Numbered from the stretch's first letter, positions 1-8,036 are shown. The stretch is 15,130 nt of DNA from an uncultured Erysipelotrichaceae bacterium (GCA_945981915.1 CAMFRJ010000007.1:1-15130); one strand, 5' to 3'. A program made the numbers and translations. The notes: generated by a model not told the origin, from the sequence alone.

Positions 1-2484
1 AGCAACATTGTTTTCAATATCATATTTTCCAACTTTGATGGATGTCATTTCATCTTTCATGACGACTTCTGTTTCAATTCCTGCTTCATTGACTGTAAAG
101 GATTGATCAGGAGCATATGTATAACCAGCTGGTGCTTGTTTTTCATGTAAAAGATATGTTTTCCCTGCTGTTAATTGTCCTTTGATCACATGTGGTTTTG
201 CTGATGAGATCCATTCATCAAGTACATGCCCTGTTTCATCTTTTATCTGTAGTTTAGCTCCCACTATTTTTGTTTTACCCGTTTTGTCTGTTTTTGAAAT
301 AGCAACAATGGTCTGTTTTGTTTCATATTCATTTTCAAAATCAACCTTTGAAGGACAAAATATATGCCCTTGTTCATCTTTGACTGTCACCAATAATTGA
401 TTTTTCCCTTCATCTTTAACATCAACTTGTAAATGATATTCAGTTGTGTTTTCTTTAAATTCTTCTAATTGTTCAGGTTTCTTTTCTTTGATGACATAAT
501 AATGTGTTCCTTGGATTACATATTGAAGAGGTGCAAATTGAAATATTTGACCTTCTTGACTTGTAATCAATCCAGATGTAGAGATTGTTTGTAAAGCTTG
601 ATTACCACAGACATAGCGTTCATTGGTTTCATATAATTCAAAAGTAAAGACTTTATCTGTTTGATTTAATCCTGTAATGGTCTTCTTCCCTGAAAAAGTT
701 AAACTTCCTGAAGGGATTGTTGGAGACTCTTGCAATTGATTGGTAATAAGATAACCTGTCTCTTGATTTCCATTGATTGTTGCTTTATATCCTACAGGAG
801 TTCTTTCAACAACATGATAAAGAATTTTTTGACCATTTTGATATTTCAATAACTCATGAGATTCAAATTGTAATTCTCTTTCATCCCAAATACCATTATC
901 TCCAGCATTTAATGAAATCGTTTCAACGATTTCATCATCATGTAAAATATCGAAAGCAATTGCTTTTGGTCTATTAGTAGAGTTGTTGTCATCCCATATT
1001 TTACGGCCTTTGATCTTGATGGTTTCACCTAATGGGAAAACAAAAGGATAATTATGAGCTTCTCCTCCACCACTATTCATGACATACTTGTTGACAATAA
1101 TTGTCCCATTAGTGCTACTTCCCGATCCTTCAACACGTAAAGAAGCTGATGGTGCAAGAATAGAGCCAATCATAACACCTGAAACATTGATTTCATGAAC
1201 TTGTTTGAAATTCCAGATGATATTTTTACTATAATCTCTATTGACTCCATCATCTATTCTTTCAAAAGTACTGTCATTAACAATAGTTGATGCATAATAG
1301 ATGATTTGATGTTTATATGTTTGATGAGATGCATCACCAATGACGTTAATCTGGACCTTTGCATTTTGAGAAACTTGAATATATAATTCTTTGATATCAT
1401 TTAACATAGCAACATCGATTGAAAACACATTGTATTGTTTTTGTCCTGTTAAATATAATTGATTCCCTTCTTTTTTGATAGTTCCATCACTACTTATAGC
1501 GAATAGACTTTCATTTAACTTTTGTAAATCATTTTGTGCATCTTGAAAATATTGAGTTAAACGATCTTTAACATTTGAATCATCATCAAATGTATCATTT
1601 CCTTGAAGCACACGTTGTGTTGTCACTAAACCATTGGCATTACCACTTATCTTATAACCACCATCAGCTAAAGATAAGGTTGCCTGTAGCTCTTGACAGT
1701 TTCCACCAACGGCTAACCAGCCATTGACTTCACTAATATTACCTGAAGCATTGCCATTGATCAAATAACGGACTTCGTTTTTTGTATATGGCATTTCATC
1801 ACCATTGCCAATATGAGAAGGGACAAATCCTAAATTGGTCATTATACTTTCAATATTTAAATTTCCTCCAACTGCCATCTTTCCACAAATTTCAGCTCCT
1901 GCTTGAAAATCTAAATCTGAAAAAGTAAAAACTGCTGATCTTGAAGCTGAACCAAAAGGTAACAGTGCACTAGGATGTTGCCATTTCAAATCATCAACAC
2001 GTGGTTCATAACCATCTGGTAATTCACCACTCCTAACTTTTTTCTGACTTTCCTTTGTCAATTTTTGTTCAAAAAGATCATGCCATTGCTTAGAAAACAC
2101 ATTGTTGTCATCAAGATAACATGTTAATGATCCTGCAATCTGTGTTGACTCTTCAACATTCAAAATATATGTTTTTGTTTCTTGTGCCAATATTGTTTGA
2201 TTCTCCCATGTCACAACATTTTGAGAAACACGATAGCTATCATCTTTACATTGTACAACAACTTGTTGAGGCAAATGAATTTGAAACGAAGATAGTGTCT
2301 TGTCTTCTTGACTTATATTTTGTAGTAAAATAGTCAATTTTGTTTTTTGATTATCTTCTCTTTTTCCATAAACATCAACTTGGATGTCTAAAGAATTCCC
2401 TGTTGCATAAACGCTAGATAAAAAAGAAAAAATCATCATCATTGAAAGAAAACATTGAAAAATAAGCTTAGATTTTTTTAATAT
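1..2484 (-). CDS. Secreted multi-domain adhesin / pilin-like surface protein (C-terminus outside window)
   Basis: The frame is open for 828 codons and runs off the window at position 1, so the C-terminus and any sortase signal are not visible. Residues 1-27 form a signal peptide (KKSK, hydrophobic stretch, VYA before the likely cleavage). Residues about 170-488 resemble the choice-of-anchor A domain (GAEICGKMAVGGN near 195-208; GSILAP and NGTIIVNKY near 439-468). A Cna_B domain follows at about 489-588 (GRKIWDD, ERTPVGY), then an FctA/Spy0128-like pilin isopeptide domain at about 592-722 (GKKTITG, FELYE, FENEYE). A SpaA-type prealbumin-like domain lies at about 728-812 (ISKTDKTG, EKQAPAGY), and another may begin at the edge. 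Such domains normally carry Lys-Asn/Asp isopeptide bonds and build sortase-anchored adhesins or pili. The start is unusual: ATA at 2484-2482 lies 6 nt behind GGAGGA, and the frame holds no ATG, GTG or TTG until codon 15. A c-di-GMP-I riboswitch precedes it. The adhesin role is inferred from the domains. Confidence 0.88.
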   Translation of the reverse strand, partial: MLKKSKLIFQCFLSMMMIFSFLSSVYATGNSLDIQVDVYGKREDNQKTKLTILLQNISQEDKTLSSFQIHLPQQVVVQCKDDSYRVSQNVVTWENQTILAQETKTYILNVEESTQIAGSLTCYLDDNNVFSKQWHDLFEQKLTKESQKKVRSGELPDGYEPRVDDLKWQHPSALLPFGSASRSAVFTFSDLDFQAGAEICGKMAVGGNLNIESIMTNLGFVPSHIGNGDEMPYTKNEVRYLINGNASGNISEVNGWLAVGGNCQELQATLSLADGGYKISGNANGLVTTQRVLQGNDTFDDDSNVKDRLTQYFQDAQNDLQKLNESLFAISSDGTIKKEGNQLYLTGQKQYNVFSIDVAMLNDIKELYIQVSQNAKVQINVIGDASHQTYKHQIIYYASTIVNDSTFERIDDGVNRDYSKNIIWNFKQVHEINVSGVMIGSILAPSASLRVEGSGSSTNGTIIVNKYVMNSGGGEAHNYPFVFPLGETIKIKGRKIWDDNNSTNRPKAIAFDILHDDEIVETISLNAGDNGIWDERELQFESHELLKYQNGQKILYHVVERTPVGYKATINGNQETGYLITNQLQESPTIPSGSLTFSGKKTITGLNQTDKVFTFELYETNERYVCGNQALQTISTSGLITSQEGQIFQFAPLQYVIQGTHYYVIKEKKPEQLEEFKENTTEYHLQVDVKDEGKNQLLVTVKDEQGHIFCPSKVDFENEYETKQTIVAISKTDKTGKTKIVGAKLQIKDETGHVLDEWISSAKPHVIKGQLTAGKTYLLHEKQAPAGYTYAPDQSFTVNEAGIETEVVMKDEMTSIKVGKYDIENNVA

Positions 2485-2500
2485 ATCTGATCCTCCCTAT

Positions 2501-2550
2501 AAATAAAAACAGCCAGTCACAAAAAGTAATCCTACTTCTTGCAACTGGCT
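2501..2550 (-). terminator. Intrinsic terminator of the riboswitch expression platform
   Basis: The minus strand shows an 18-bp hairpin: 5' arm AGCCAGTTGCAAGAAGTA (2550-2533), loop GGAT, 3' arm TACTTTTTGTGACTGGCT (2528-2511), with three G-U pairs and no mismatch. GTTTTTATTT follows. The first ten bases of the 5' arm are the conserved 3' strand of the aptamer, so aptamer and terminator cannot form together. This predicts antitermination (ON) when ligand is bound. The terminator lies just upstream of the adhesin ribosome-binding site. Confidence 0.85.
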
Positions 2551-2605
2551 ACCTTAAAATGTTTAAGGCCCTATAGCTTTGCGTGGTCTATTCAACCTTG
2601 CCTAG
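2541..2605 (-). promoter_or_regulatory. c-di-GMP-I (GEMM-I) riboswitch aptamer
   Basis: On the minus strand the leader contains GGCAA, a short hairpin GGTT-GAATA-GACC (2597-2585) and the hallmark ACGCAAAGC (2584-2576). Next come TATAGGGCC, a perfect 7-bp hairpin CCTTAAA-CAT-TTTAAGG (2568-2552) and GTAGCCAGTTGC (2552-2541). This order and these conserved strings match the GEMM-I family as found in Firmicutes. The G that recognises one guanine of c-di-GMP in the Vibrio Vc2 structure appears to be kept in the GGCAA segment, which favours c-di-GMP over cGAMP. That alignment was done by eye. The first hairpin is shorter than usual and has a five-base loop, so covariance scoring would be useful. 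Confidence 0.85.
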
Positions 2606-2639
2606 ACAAATAATAGCACGTTTGTTTTTTATTTGTCTA
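2603..2639 (-). promoter_or_regulatory. Adhesin promoter overlapped by a 10-bp inverted repeat
   Basis: On the minus strand there is a -35 TAGACA (2639-2634), an 18-nt spacer and a -10 TATTAT (2615-2610) preceded by TG at the extended -10 position. Transcription would then start at about 2603, right at the aptamer. The arms TAGACAAATA (2639-2630) and TATTTGTCTA (2612-2603) are perfect inverted repeats 17 nt apart. One covers the -35 and the other covers the -10 and start site, so this may be an operator. Confidence 0.6.
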
Positions 2640-2651
2640 TACAAGTTTGTT

Positions 2652-2689
2652 AAAATATAAAAAAATAGTATCTCGTTTGAGATACTATT
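2652..2689 (-). terminator. Intrinsic terminator of the permease / aminopeptidase / membrane protein operon
   Basis: A perfect 11-bp hairpin, AATAGTATCTC-AAAC-GAGATACTATT as read on the minus strand, covers the TAG stop of the upstream gene. A run of seven T follows. It separates that operon from the riboswitch-controlled adhesin. Confidence 0.9.
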
Positions 2690-3329
2690 GATTCAATTCT
2701 TTTTCAAATATTTTTTTATTTGTGAAAAAAGCAGCTACTAAAATGACAAAAGTGATATCAAAAGGATAGGCATACATCAAAAATACAACGATAAATGATA
2801 CAATAAAACCGACTATTTCAATAATGATAGGTTTCATAGATAATTGATAGCGTTTGATCGTAGCAATTTCATTACTTAAATTATGTATAGCAATACAAAG
2901 TGAAACGACTGCAACCAACGAATCAACATAAAAATGAATAAGATAATGATTTGATAACAATTCTTTGACAAATAGAAGAACAAGATAGCCACACATAGTC
3001 ATCCATAGACCAGCAATCGTATAATGAATCTGATCATGATTTTTAATGGCAGCTATGCGTTCTTTATATTTGATCTTTCTATCAATTTTATCGATAAAAG
3101 TCTGTTTGTTTTTGCCAAGCAGAAGTGTAGGATCATGAATAGTTTCTTGATGTTTGATCATTTCATCTAAAATATCGCTCATCAAAATATTTGTTTTGAC
3201 GATATTCTTTGATTTTTTGAGTAATGATTTTTCAATATCTTGAAAATATGAAAAATAATCAGCATTTAAACGTTTGATTTTTTCTTTATTATCATATGTG
3301 ATATCATATGTCTTCTGTTCTTTTTTCAT
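2685..3329 (-). CDS. Four-helix membrane protein of unknown function
   Basis: This 214-aa protein is not recognised as a member of any named family. Residues 1-100 are charged, lack a signal peptide and look helical, possibly coiled-coil, suggesting a cytoplasmic domain. Four hydrophobic segments follow at about 103-123, 132-151, 167-187 and 191-203, and the protein ends in a short lysine-rich tail. The ATG overlaps the stop of the aminopeptidase gene by one base (TAATG). Translation is therefore probably coupled, and the protein is made together with the peptidase and the amino-acid permease. That context hints at a role in the same nutrient-uptake process, but nothing in the sequence gives a mechanism. 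The gene ends inside a terminator hairpin. Confidence 0.85.
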   Translation of the reverse strand: MKKEQKTYDITYDNKEKIKRLNADYFSYFQDIEKSLLKKSKNIVKTNILMSDILDEMIKHQETIHDPTLLLGKNKQTFIDKIDRKIKYKERIAAIKNHDQIHYTIAGLWMTMCGYLVLLFVKELLSNHYLIHFYVDSLVAVVSLCIAIHNLSNEIATIKRYQLSMKPIIIEIVGFIVSFIVVFLMYAYPFDITFVILVAAFFTNKKIFEKELNQ

Positions 3330-4645
3330 TAATCAACCTTTAAAATATGAGAAGTTTCTTCATGAATATGACTATTAAAGAATTCTTCCATCACTTTGAT
3401 CATATAATAAGTATCTTTTACACCAGCAGTTTCATAAGATGAATGCATTGCCAATTGTGGTAAACCAATATCAACACTATTCATTGAAACTTGTGACATG
3501 GCAATATTACCTAAAGTACTTCCTCCTAGTTCATCAGAACGATTAGCGAAAAATTGAACAGGAACTTGTGCTCTTTGACACAATTCTTTAAAAACAGCAA
3601 TACTCAAGGCATCACTTGTATATTTTTGTCCTGCGTGAGATTTCACAACAATTCCTTCATTCATATAAACACAATTTGTGGCATCGGTTTTTTGAGGATG
3701 ATGAGGATGAACAGCATGAGCATTATCAGCGCTTAACATAAAGCTTGACGCTAAAGCACGATAGTAATCTTCTTCACCTTTTCCAAGAGCCGCATTTGTA
3801 CGTTTTAAGACATCATATAAAAATGTAGAAGCAGCCCCCTGTTTTGTTCCTGACCCTACTTCTTCATTATCAAAGCATGCATAAACATTAATTGAACGAT
3901 CATTATAGCCTTTTAAAAACCCTATTAAAGATGTATAAGCACATTGAAGATCATCGAGATGTTGACTAGAAATAAACTCACGATGAGCTCCCCAAATAGA
4001 TGGTGCCGTTCTATTATATAAATAGAGATCACTACCATAAATATCTTCTACATTCACATTTGCTTCTTGAGCGAGCAATTTTTTAAAATCACCTGCTTGA
4101 CATTGTGTCATACCTAATAATGGTAACATATCAATCTGTTTATTATAGGCATAACCATCATTAACAGCTCTATTCATATGGATGGCCATATTAGGGATCA
4201 GCAACAAATCTCTATCAATATTGATCAATTGTGTTTTGAATGTATTTCCTTCTTTAATCAATAGACGTCCTGCAACAGATAAAGGTTTATCAAACCATGT
4301 TGAACATAACATACCACCATATCCTTCTGTATTTAAAGTCGTATAATGATTATTGACTACAATTTCTGCATTTTCTTTAACTTTAAATGTAGGACAATCA
4401 CTATGTGAAGCAGCGACATTAAAGCCATATTCACTAAGATCTTGACCAACATGAAGCGCAATCAAACTTGAATGATTACGTGTCACATAATAACGACCAC
4501 CTGGTTGCATCTGCCATGTTTGTCCTTCTAATAATTGTTGATATCCTTCTTCTTTTAATTTATCTTCAATATTTGCGATAGCATGAAAAGCTGTTGGACT
4601 TTTTTGAAGAAAAGCTAACATATCTTTTGATACTTGTTCAAACAT
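3329..4645 (-). CDS. M18 family metalloaminopeptidase
   Basis: A cytosolic zinc aminopeptidase that removes N-terminal residues from peptides. At 438 aa it has full family length. The metal and catalytic residues of the M18 family are visible: His81 and Asp83 in ASHSDCP, a bridging Asp231 in HLDDL, the Glu261-Glu262 pair in DNEEVGSGT, Asp307 in SADNAHA and His401 in AMHSSYE. The conserved RSDELGGSTLG block is at 369-379. No signal peptide is present. GGAGGTG lies 6 nt before the ATG. It starts 23 nt after the permease stop with no terminator between, so the two are co-transcribed. Pairing with an amino-acid permease suggests peptide or amino-acid turnover. The residue specificity (acidic residues in several M18 enzymes) cannot be read from the sequence. 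Confidence 0.95.
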   Translation of the reverse strand: MFEQVSKDMLAFLQKSPTAFHAIANIEDKLKEEGYQQLLEGQTWQMQPGGRYYVTRNHSSLIALHVGQDLSEYGFNVAASHSDCPTFKVKENAEIVVNNHYTTLNTEGYGGMLCSTWFDKPLSVAGRLLIKEGNTFKTQLINIDRDLLLIPNMAIHMNRAVNDGYAYNKQIDMLPLLGMTQCQAGDFKKLLAQEANVNVEDIYGSDLYLYNRTAPSIWGAHREFISSQHLDDLQCAYTSLIGFLKGYNDRSINVYACFDNEEVGSGTKQGAASTFLYDVLKRTNAALGKGEEDYYRALASSFMLSADNAHAVHPHHPQKTDATNCVYMNEGIVVKSHAGQKYTSDALSIAVFKELCQRAQVPVQFFANRSDELGGSTLGNIAMSQVSMNSVDIGLPQLAMHSSYETAGVKDTYYMIKVMEEFFNSHIHEETSHILKVD

Positions 4646-4668
4646 TTATAACACCTCCATTTTCATCT

Positions 4669-6117
4669 TTATTTTACCACATTTGCTGAAGAATTTGCTT
4701 TTTGTCTTTTCGCAATAGTAGGTAAAATTAATCCTAATGCAACTAAAACACATGGTGTCACAATATTTAAAATAAGTGTAAATGGATCAGTTGAGTAAAC
4801 ACCCAGTAAACAACATGCAGCTGTCACAAAGAAACACCAGAAACCAAAGAATTTTGCAATTGTCTGATTTTTTACAAAACGATATTCAGCTGGGAATCGA
4901 TCCATAGCACGACGTAATCCAATATAAGCTAAGAATACCCATAAATAACGCATCGGCATACACACAGAGTTCAATTTATTTAATTGTGTTAAAACACCAG
5001 CTGCTCCTTGTCCACCTAAGATCTGAATTAAGATAATACTTCCTGATAAGGCGACAACCATCCAAATACCATTGATATAAGCTCCATATTTATTCTTCTT
5101 TAATAATTGTTGAGGAATAAATTGACGTGCATCTTCATTATCTAATAACATTCTTAATGGGGCATCAATACTTAATACTAAAGTAGAGAATTGACCAATC
5201 ATATTACAAAGTGCATAGATGATCAATAATGCATCACCCATATGATAGTAACCCCCTAGTTTTTGGAAGGCCCAATAAGCTCCATTTGAAACATAAGAGT
5301 TAAATGATTCAGGACTTGCATTGATGATAGCAGGATCAAACATCATTCCCATTGCAAAAGTTCCTAAAATAGCACATACCATAACCATGATTGCAAGTGC
5401 AATCATACCTTTAGGAAATCCTTTTGAAGGATTTTCTACTTTATTAACATAAGGTGAAATTTTTTCACATCCACCTACTGCAAATACCAGAATAGATAAT
5501 GATGTAAAGTAATTGACATTAAATTGTGGAATAATTTTATCAAAGCTAAAATCAATTGATGCAAAGCCTCCATTTGGATTAATAACCGGTGCAGCAAACA
5601 TCATCAAGATATATAAGATAGACATGATAAACATACTTGTTCCAGCGACAGTGGCAAGTTTCTTTAATGGATTGAGTCCTCGGCTGGCAACCCAACAGAA
5701 AAATAAGAAGACAGCAAGTGTTGCTAATTGAACAACAATTGTTGGAAAAGTATCATAAGTCTCTGCATTTCTAAAAACTGCCCAACTTAAGGCTTTTAAT
5801 CCACCACTTCCTTTACTGGCAATATAAGTGACATGAACTGCCCAATAAGTCCATCCTGCATAATAAGCTAATTTAGGTCCAAATGTTTCATGTACCCAGG
5901 AACTGACTCCTCCACCACTATGTTTGAAGGCAGATCCAAGTTCCCCAACCATTAAAGCATAAGGAACGAAATACAATGCAAACATGAGCACCCAACTAAA
6001 AATGACTTGAATTCCATTGAAGTATACAAAACCATTTAAGACATTTCCAAAACCCCATACAGTAGAAAATGCCATAAACGCCAAGCTATACCACTTGATT
6101 TTTTTTGAATCTTCCAT
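4669..6117 (-). CDS. APC-superfamily amino-acid permease (YjeM-like, glutamate/GABA transporter group)
   Basis: A polytopic inner-membrane transporter of 482 aa with about twelve hydrophobic segments. The N-terminal block AFSTVWGFGNV, followed by GELGSAFKHSGGGVSSWV and a glycine/serine-rich helix, matches the APC fold. The overall pattern resembles YjeM of the glutamate:GABA antiporter group. The start is the ATG at 6117, with AAGGAGGAT just upstream. An in-frame start 23 codons earlier would fall inside the -10 box and is rejected. First gene of a three-gene operon with an M18 aminopeptidase and a four-helix membrane protein. Substrate is inferred only at the level of amino acids or their decarboxylation products; no decarboxylase lies nearby, so an acid-resistance antiporter role is not supported locally. 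Confidence 0.88.
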   Translation of the reverse strand: MEDSKKIKWYSLAFMAFSTVWGFGNVLNGFVYFNGIQVIFSWVLMFALYFVPYALMVGELGSAFKHSGGGVSSWVHETFGPKLAYYAGWTYWAVHVTYIASKGSGGLKALSWAVFRNAETYDTFPTIVVQLATLAVFLFFCWVASRGLNPLKKLATVAGTSMFIMSILYILMMFAAPVINPNGGFASIDFSFDKIIPQFNVNYFTSLSILVFAVGGCEKISPYVNKVENPSKGFPKGMIALAIMVMVCAILGTFAMGMMFDPAIINASPESFNSYVSNGAYWAFQKLGGYYHMGDALLIIYALCNMIGQFSTLVLSIDAPLRMLLDNEDARQFIPQQLLKKNKYGAYINGIWMVVALSGSIILIQILGGQGAAGVLTQLNKLNSVCMPMRYLWVFLAYIGLRRAMDRFPAEYRFVKNQTIAKFFGFWCFFVTAACCLLGVYSTDPFTLILNIVTPCVLVALGLILPTIAKRQKANSSANVVK

Positions 6118-6185
6118 TTTATCCTCCTTTATGATAAATATATATATTATTGTTTGAAACACAAAAATGTATTCCAACTTGTACA

Positions 6186-6214
6186 ATTATAATGCAATAA
6201 TCGTATTTTTTCAA
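6186..6214 (-). promoter_or_regulatory. Promoter of the permease operon
   Basis: On the minus strand TTGAAA (6214-6209), a 17-nt spacer and a perfect TATAAT (6191-6186) precede the permease. The predicted start near 6179 gives a leader of about 60 nt. The promoter lies just downstream of the diguanylate cyclase terminator, so the operon is independent of that gene. Confidence 0.85.
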
Positions 6215-6256
6215 GAAATTGGTAATAAATTGTTTTTATTAAAAAACATTATTTAT

Positions 6257-6288
6257 AAAAAACAGAGATTACCAACTTTGTATCTCTG
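6257..6288 (-). terminator. Intrinsic terminator after the diguanylate cyclase
   Basis: CAGAGAT and ATCTCTG form a 7-bp stem around a 12-nt loop that includes the stop codon. TTTTTT follows. A slightly longer alternative stem (AGAGATTA/TAATCTCT) shares the 3' arm. Confidence 0.75.
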
Positions 6289-7495
6289 CCTTTAATCTCT
6301 TTTTATTATCTTTTTTACACTGATACATTAGATCATCAGCCTCTTTCAAAATATCTTTCATAATTCGATGATCTTGACCTTTGACTTCCACCAAGCCATA
6401 GCTAAAACTTGTTGGATAATCCTTGTGATGTAAAGTGAAGAAACTCTGATAGACAGCCTTCATTTTTTGACGAGCCAATGGAAAAGGACATTGATTTAAA
6501 ATTAGTGCAAATTCATCTCCACCAATTCTTGCAAATACATCATTATTTCTAAAACTCTTCTTAATTAATGAAACAAAAGATCTAATGTATTCATCACCTT
6601 CTAAATGAGAATAGTGATCATTGACCATTTTTAATCCATCAAGATCCATATAACAAAAAACAAAATTTTCTTGTTTATCTAATAATAACTGAAAATATTC
6701 ATCAAAGAAGACACGATTATAGATTCCATAGACATCATGATATGCCTTATTTGTCAAATCGTCTTCCTGTAGTTTCTCTTTGGTAATATCATAAACAATA
6801 TGCATATAACTTTCTTGACCACACCATTCAATCTTAAAAGAGTTGATTGAATAATATTGACCATTATCTCGCGCTTCCCAAATTTCATAATCTTCTTTTT
6901 CCCAATTGACAATACGATGATAAAATGGAAGATCTTGAGGATGAGAAAAAATACCACTTTGATCATTCTGGATTCCTTCGTTGGAATAAATAATCTTATC
7001 ATGCCATCTATCAACAACAAGAATTAATTCATTTCTTTTTCTTGACATTTCCACCAGAAGATCATTATAACTTTCAATCATTTGTGCTTTTTTTCTTGTT
7101 TTTTCTGCTTCTTTTTTTAATTCTTCTTCTCTATATTTCAATTGTTCGGTCATCTTATTGAAAGCAAGTGAAAATTCTCCTAAATAAGATACTTCCTGAT
7201 TGTAATCACCTTGAGCAACCTGCTTTGCCTGCCATGTCAAATGATTTAAATTAGCATGTAGATTTTTTAAGTTGGAACAGAGATAATTGTCACGAGAAGG
7301 CATCTTCGCTGAAAGATTCCCTTGTGAAAGGTCAGCGCTATAATGTCTCATTTCTTCAACTTGTTGTTGTAAAACTTCTAAACCTAAAGCCAATTTTTGA
7401 TTTTCTGCTTTGAGCTGTTGAAAATCAGGCTTTTTGATATGATCATCATAAAGTATACTTTTTAAATATTGAAAAAGAACTTCTGTATCATTCAT
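6269..7495 (-). CDS. Soluble HAMP-like / PAS / GGDEF diguanylate cyclase
   Basis: This enzyme makes c-di-GMP from two GTP. Of its 408 residues, about 24-52 form a coiled coil and about 53-118 resemble a HAMP-type signalling helix pair (QGNLSAKMP, AQGDYNQEV, FNKMTEQL). Helical linker 120-155 leads to a PAS-like domain at about 156-240. The GGDEF domain spans about 245-405. The active-site loop GGDEF is intact at 325-329, the metal-binding DLDG lies at 284-287, and the inhibitory I-site RNND at 316-319 has the standard five-residue gap. The enzyme is thus predicted active and feedback-inhibited. There is no membrane segment. Its ATG overlaps the V4R gene by 8 nt, so the V4R protein is the likely input partner. 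The c-di-GMP riboswitch in this window is a plausible downstream target, but this is inference. Confidence 0.93.
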   Translation of the reverse strand: MNDTEVLFQYLKSILYDDHIKKPDFQQLKAENQKLALGLEVLQQQVEEMRHYSADLSQGNLSAKMPSRDNYLCSNLKNLHANLNHLTWQAKQVAQGDYNQEVSYLGEFSLAFNKMTEQLKYREEELKKEAEKTRKKAQMIESYNDLLVEMSRKRNELILVVDRWHDKIIYSNEGIQNDQSGIFSHPQDLPFYHRIVNWEKEDYEIWEARDNGQYYSINSFKIEWCGQESYMHIVYDITKEKLQEDDLTNKAYHDVYGIYNRVFFDEYFQLLLDKQENFVFCYMDLDGLKMVNDHYSHLEGDEYIRSFVSLIKKSFRNNDVFARIGGDEFALILNQCPFPLARQKMKAVYQSFFTLHHKDYPTSFSYGLVEVKGQDHRIMKDILKEADDLMYQCKKDNKKRLKAEIQSW

Positions 7496-8036
7496 GATTT
7501 GTTATCTCCTCTACCATTGCTTGGAAACGACAAACACGATCACCTGTCGCCCAGCAATCGACTTCGATCACACTGTAAGATTTACCTGTATATTTTGATA
7601 AAACACCACTAAAAAAACCTTCATCATAGTTACAGACCGTTTCACCAATAAATGGTAATCCCGAACAATCTGCATCTTCTGATACAGTTAAGACAATCTT
7701 CCCAGTCTTTTCATCATAATCCTCAATTCTTAAGATACCTATTTTTAAATGTTTTAATTCTTTTTGTAATTGAGCAACAAACTCATGAAAAGGTAAGTGA
7801 AGATCTAATATATGACTTGCAAAATACACACCTGAACGATATCCCGCTTTTCTAAATATATCTATTTGAACATCTTTTCCAAATTGTTCCATCAGTTCTA
7901 TTTTTAAAGAATATTCTAACAACCTATATGTCACAATAGAAATATGATCACCTAAATTTCCTCTACCATCTTTACCATAACACATATAATCATCTAATGT
8001 GAATTCTTGATTATCTTCAAAAAAAATATTCTTCAT
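7488..8036 (-). CDS. V4R-domain sensor protein
   Basis: A cytosolic 182-aa protein. The C-terminal half matches the V4R (4-vinyl reductase) small-molecule or redox sensing domain: GKSYSVIEVDCWATGDRVC at about 151-169, ending CRF. Four cysteines (about 124, 135, 161, 169) could bind metal or act as a thiol switch; V4R domains serve as redox sensors in archaeal MsvR regulators and as ligand domains in XylR-type activators. The start is the ATG at 8036 with AAGGGG 7 nt upstream. An upstream in-frame GTG at 8093 lies in the promoter region and is rejected. It has no output domain of its own and overlaps the GGDEF gene, so it probably tunes that enzyme. The ligand is unknown. Confidence 0.85.
   Translation of the reverse strand: MKNIFFEDNQEFTLDDYMCYGKDGRGNLGDHISIVTYRLLEYSLKIELMEQFGKDVQIDIFRKAGYRSGVYFASHILDLHLPFHEFVAQLQKELKHLKIGILRIEDYDEKTGKIVLTVSEDADCSGLPFIGETVCNYDEGFFSGVLSKYTGKSYSVIEVDCWATGDRVCRFQAMVEEITNHE

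Noticed and set aside
182..2333. Small plus-strand open frames inside the adhesin region
   Set aside because: They have no ribosome-binding sites and lie antisense to an 828-codon frame with clear domain matches.
6118..6186. Longer N-terminus of the permease starting at 6186
   Set aside because: That ATG falls within the TATAAT box, so it would not be transcribed, and the ATG at 6117 has a strong ribosome-binding site.
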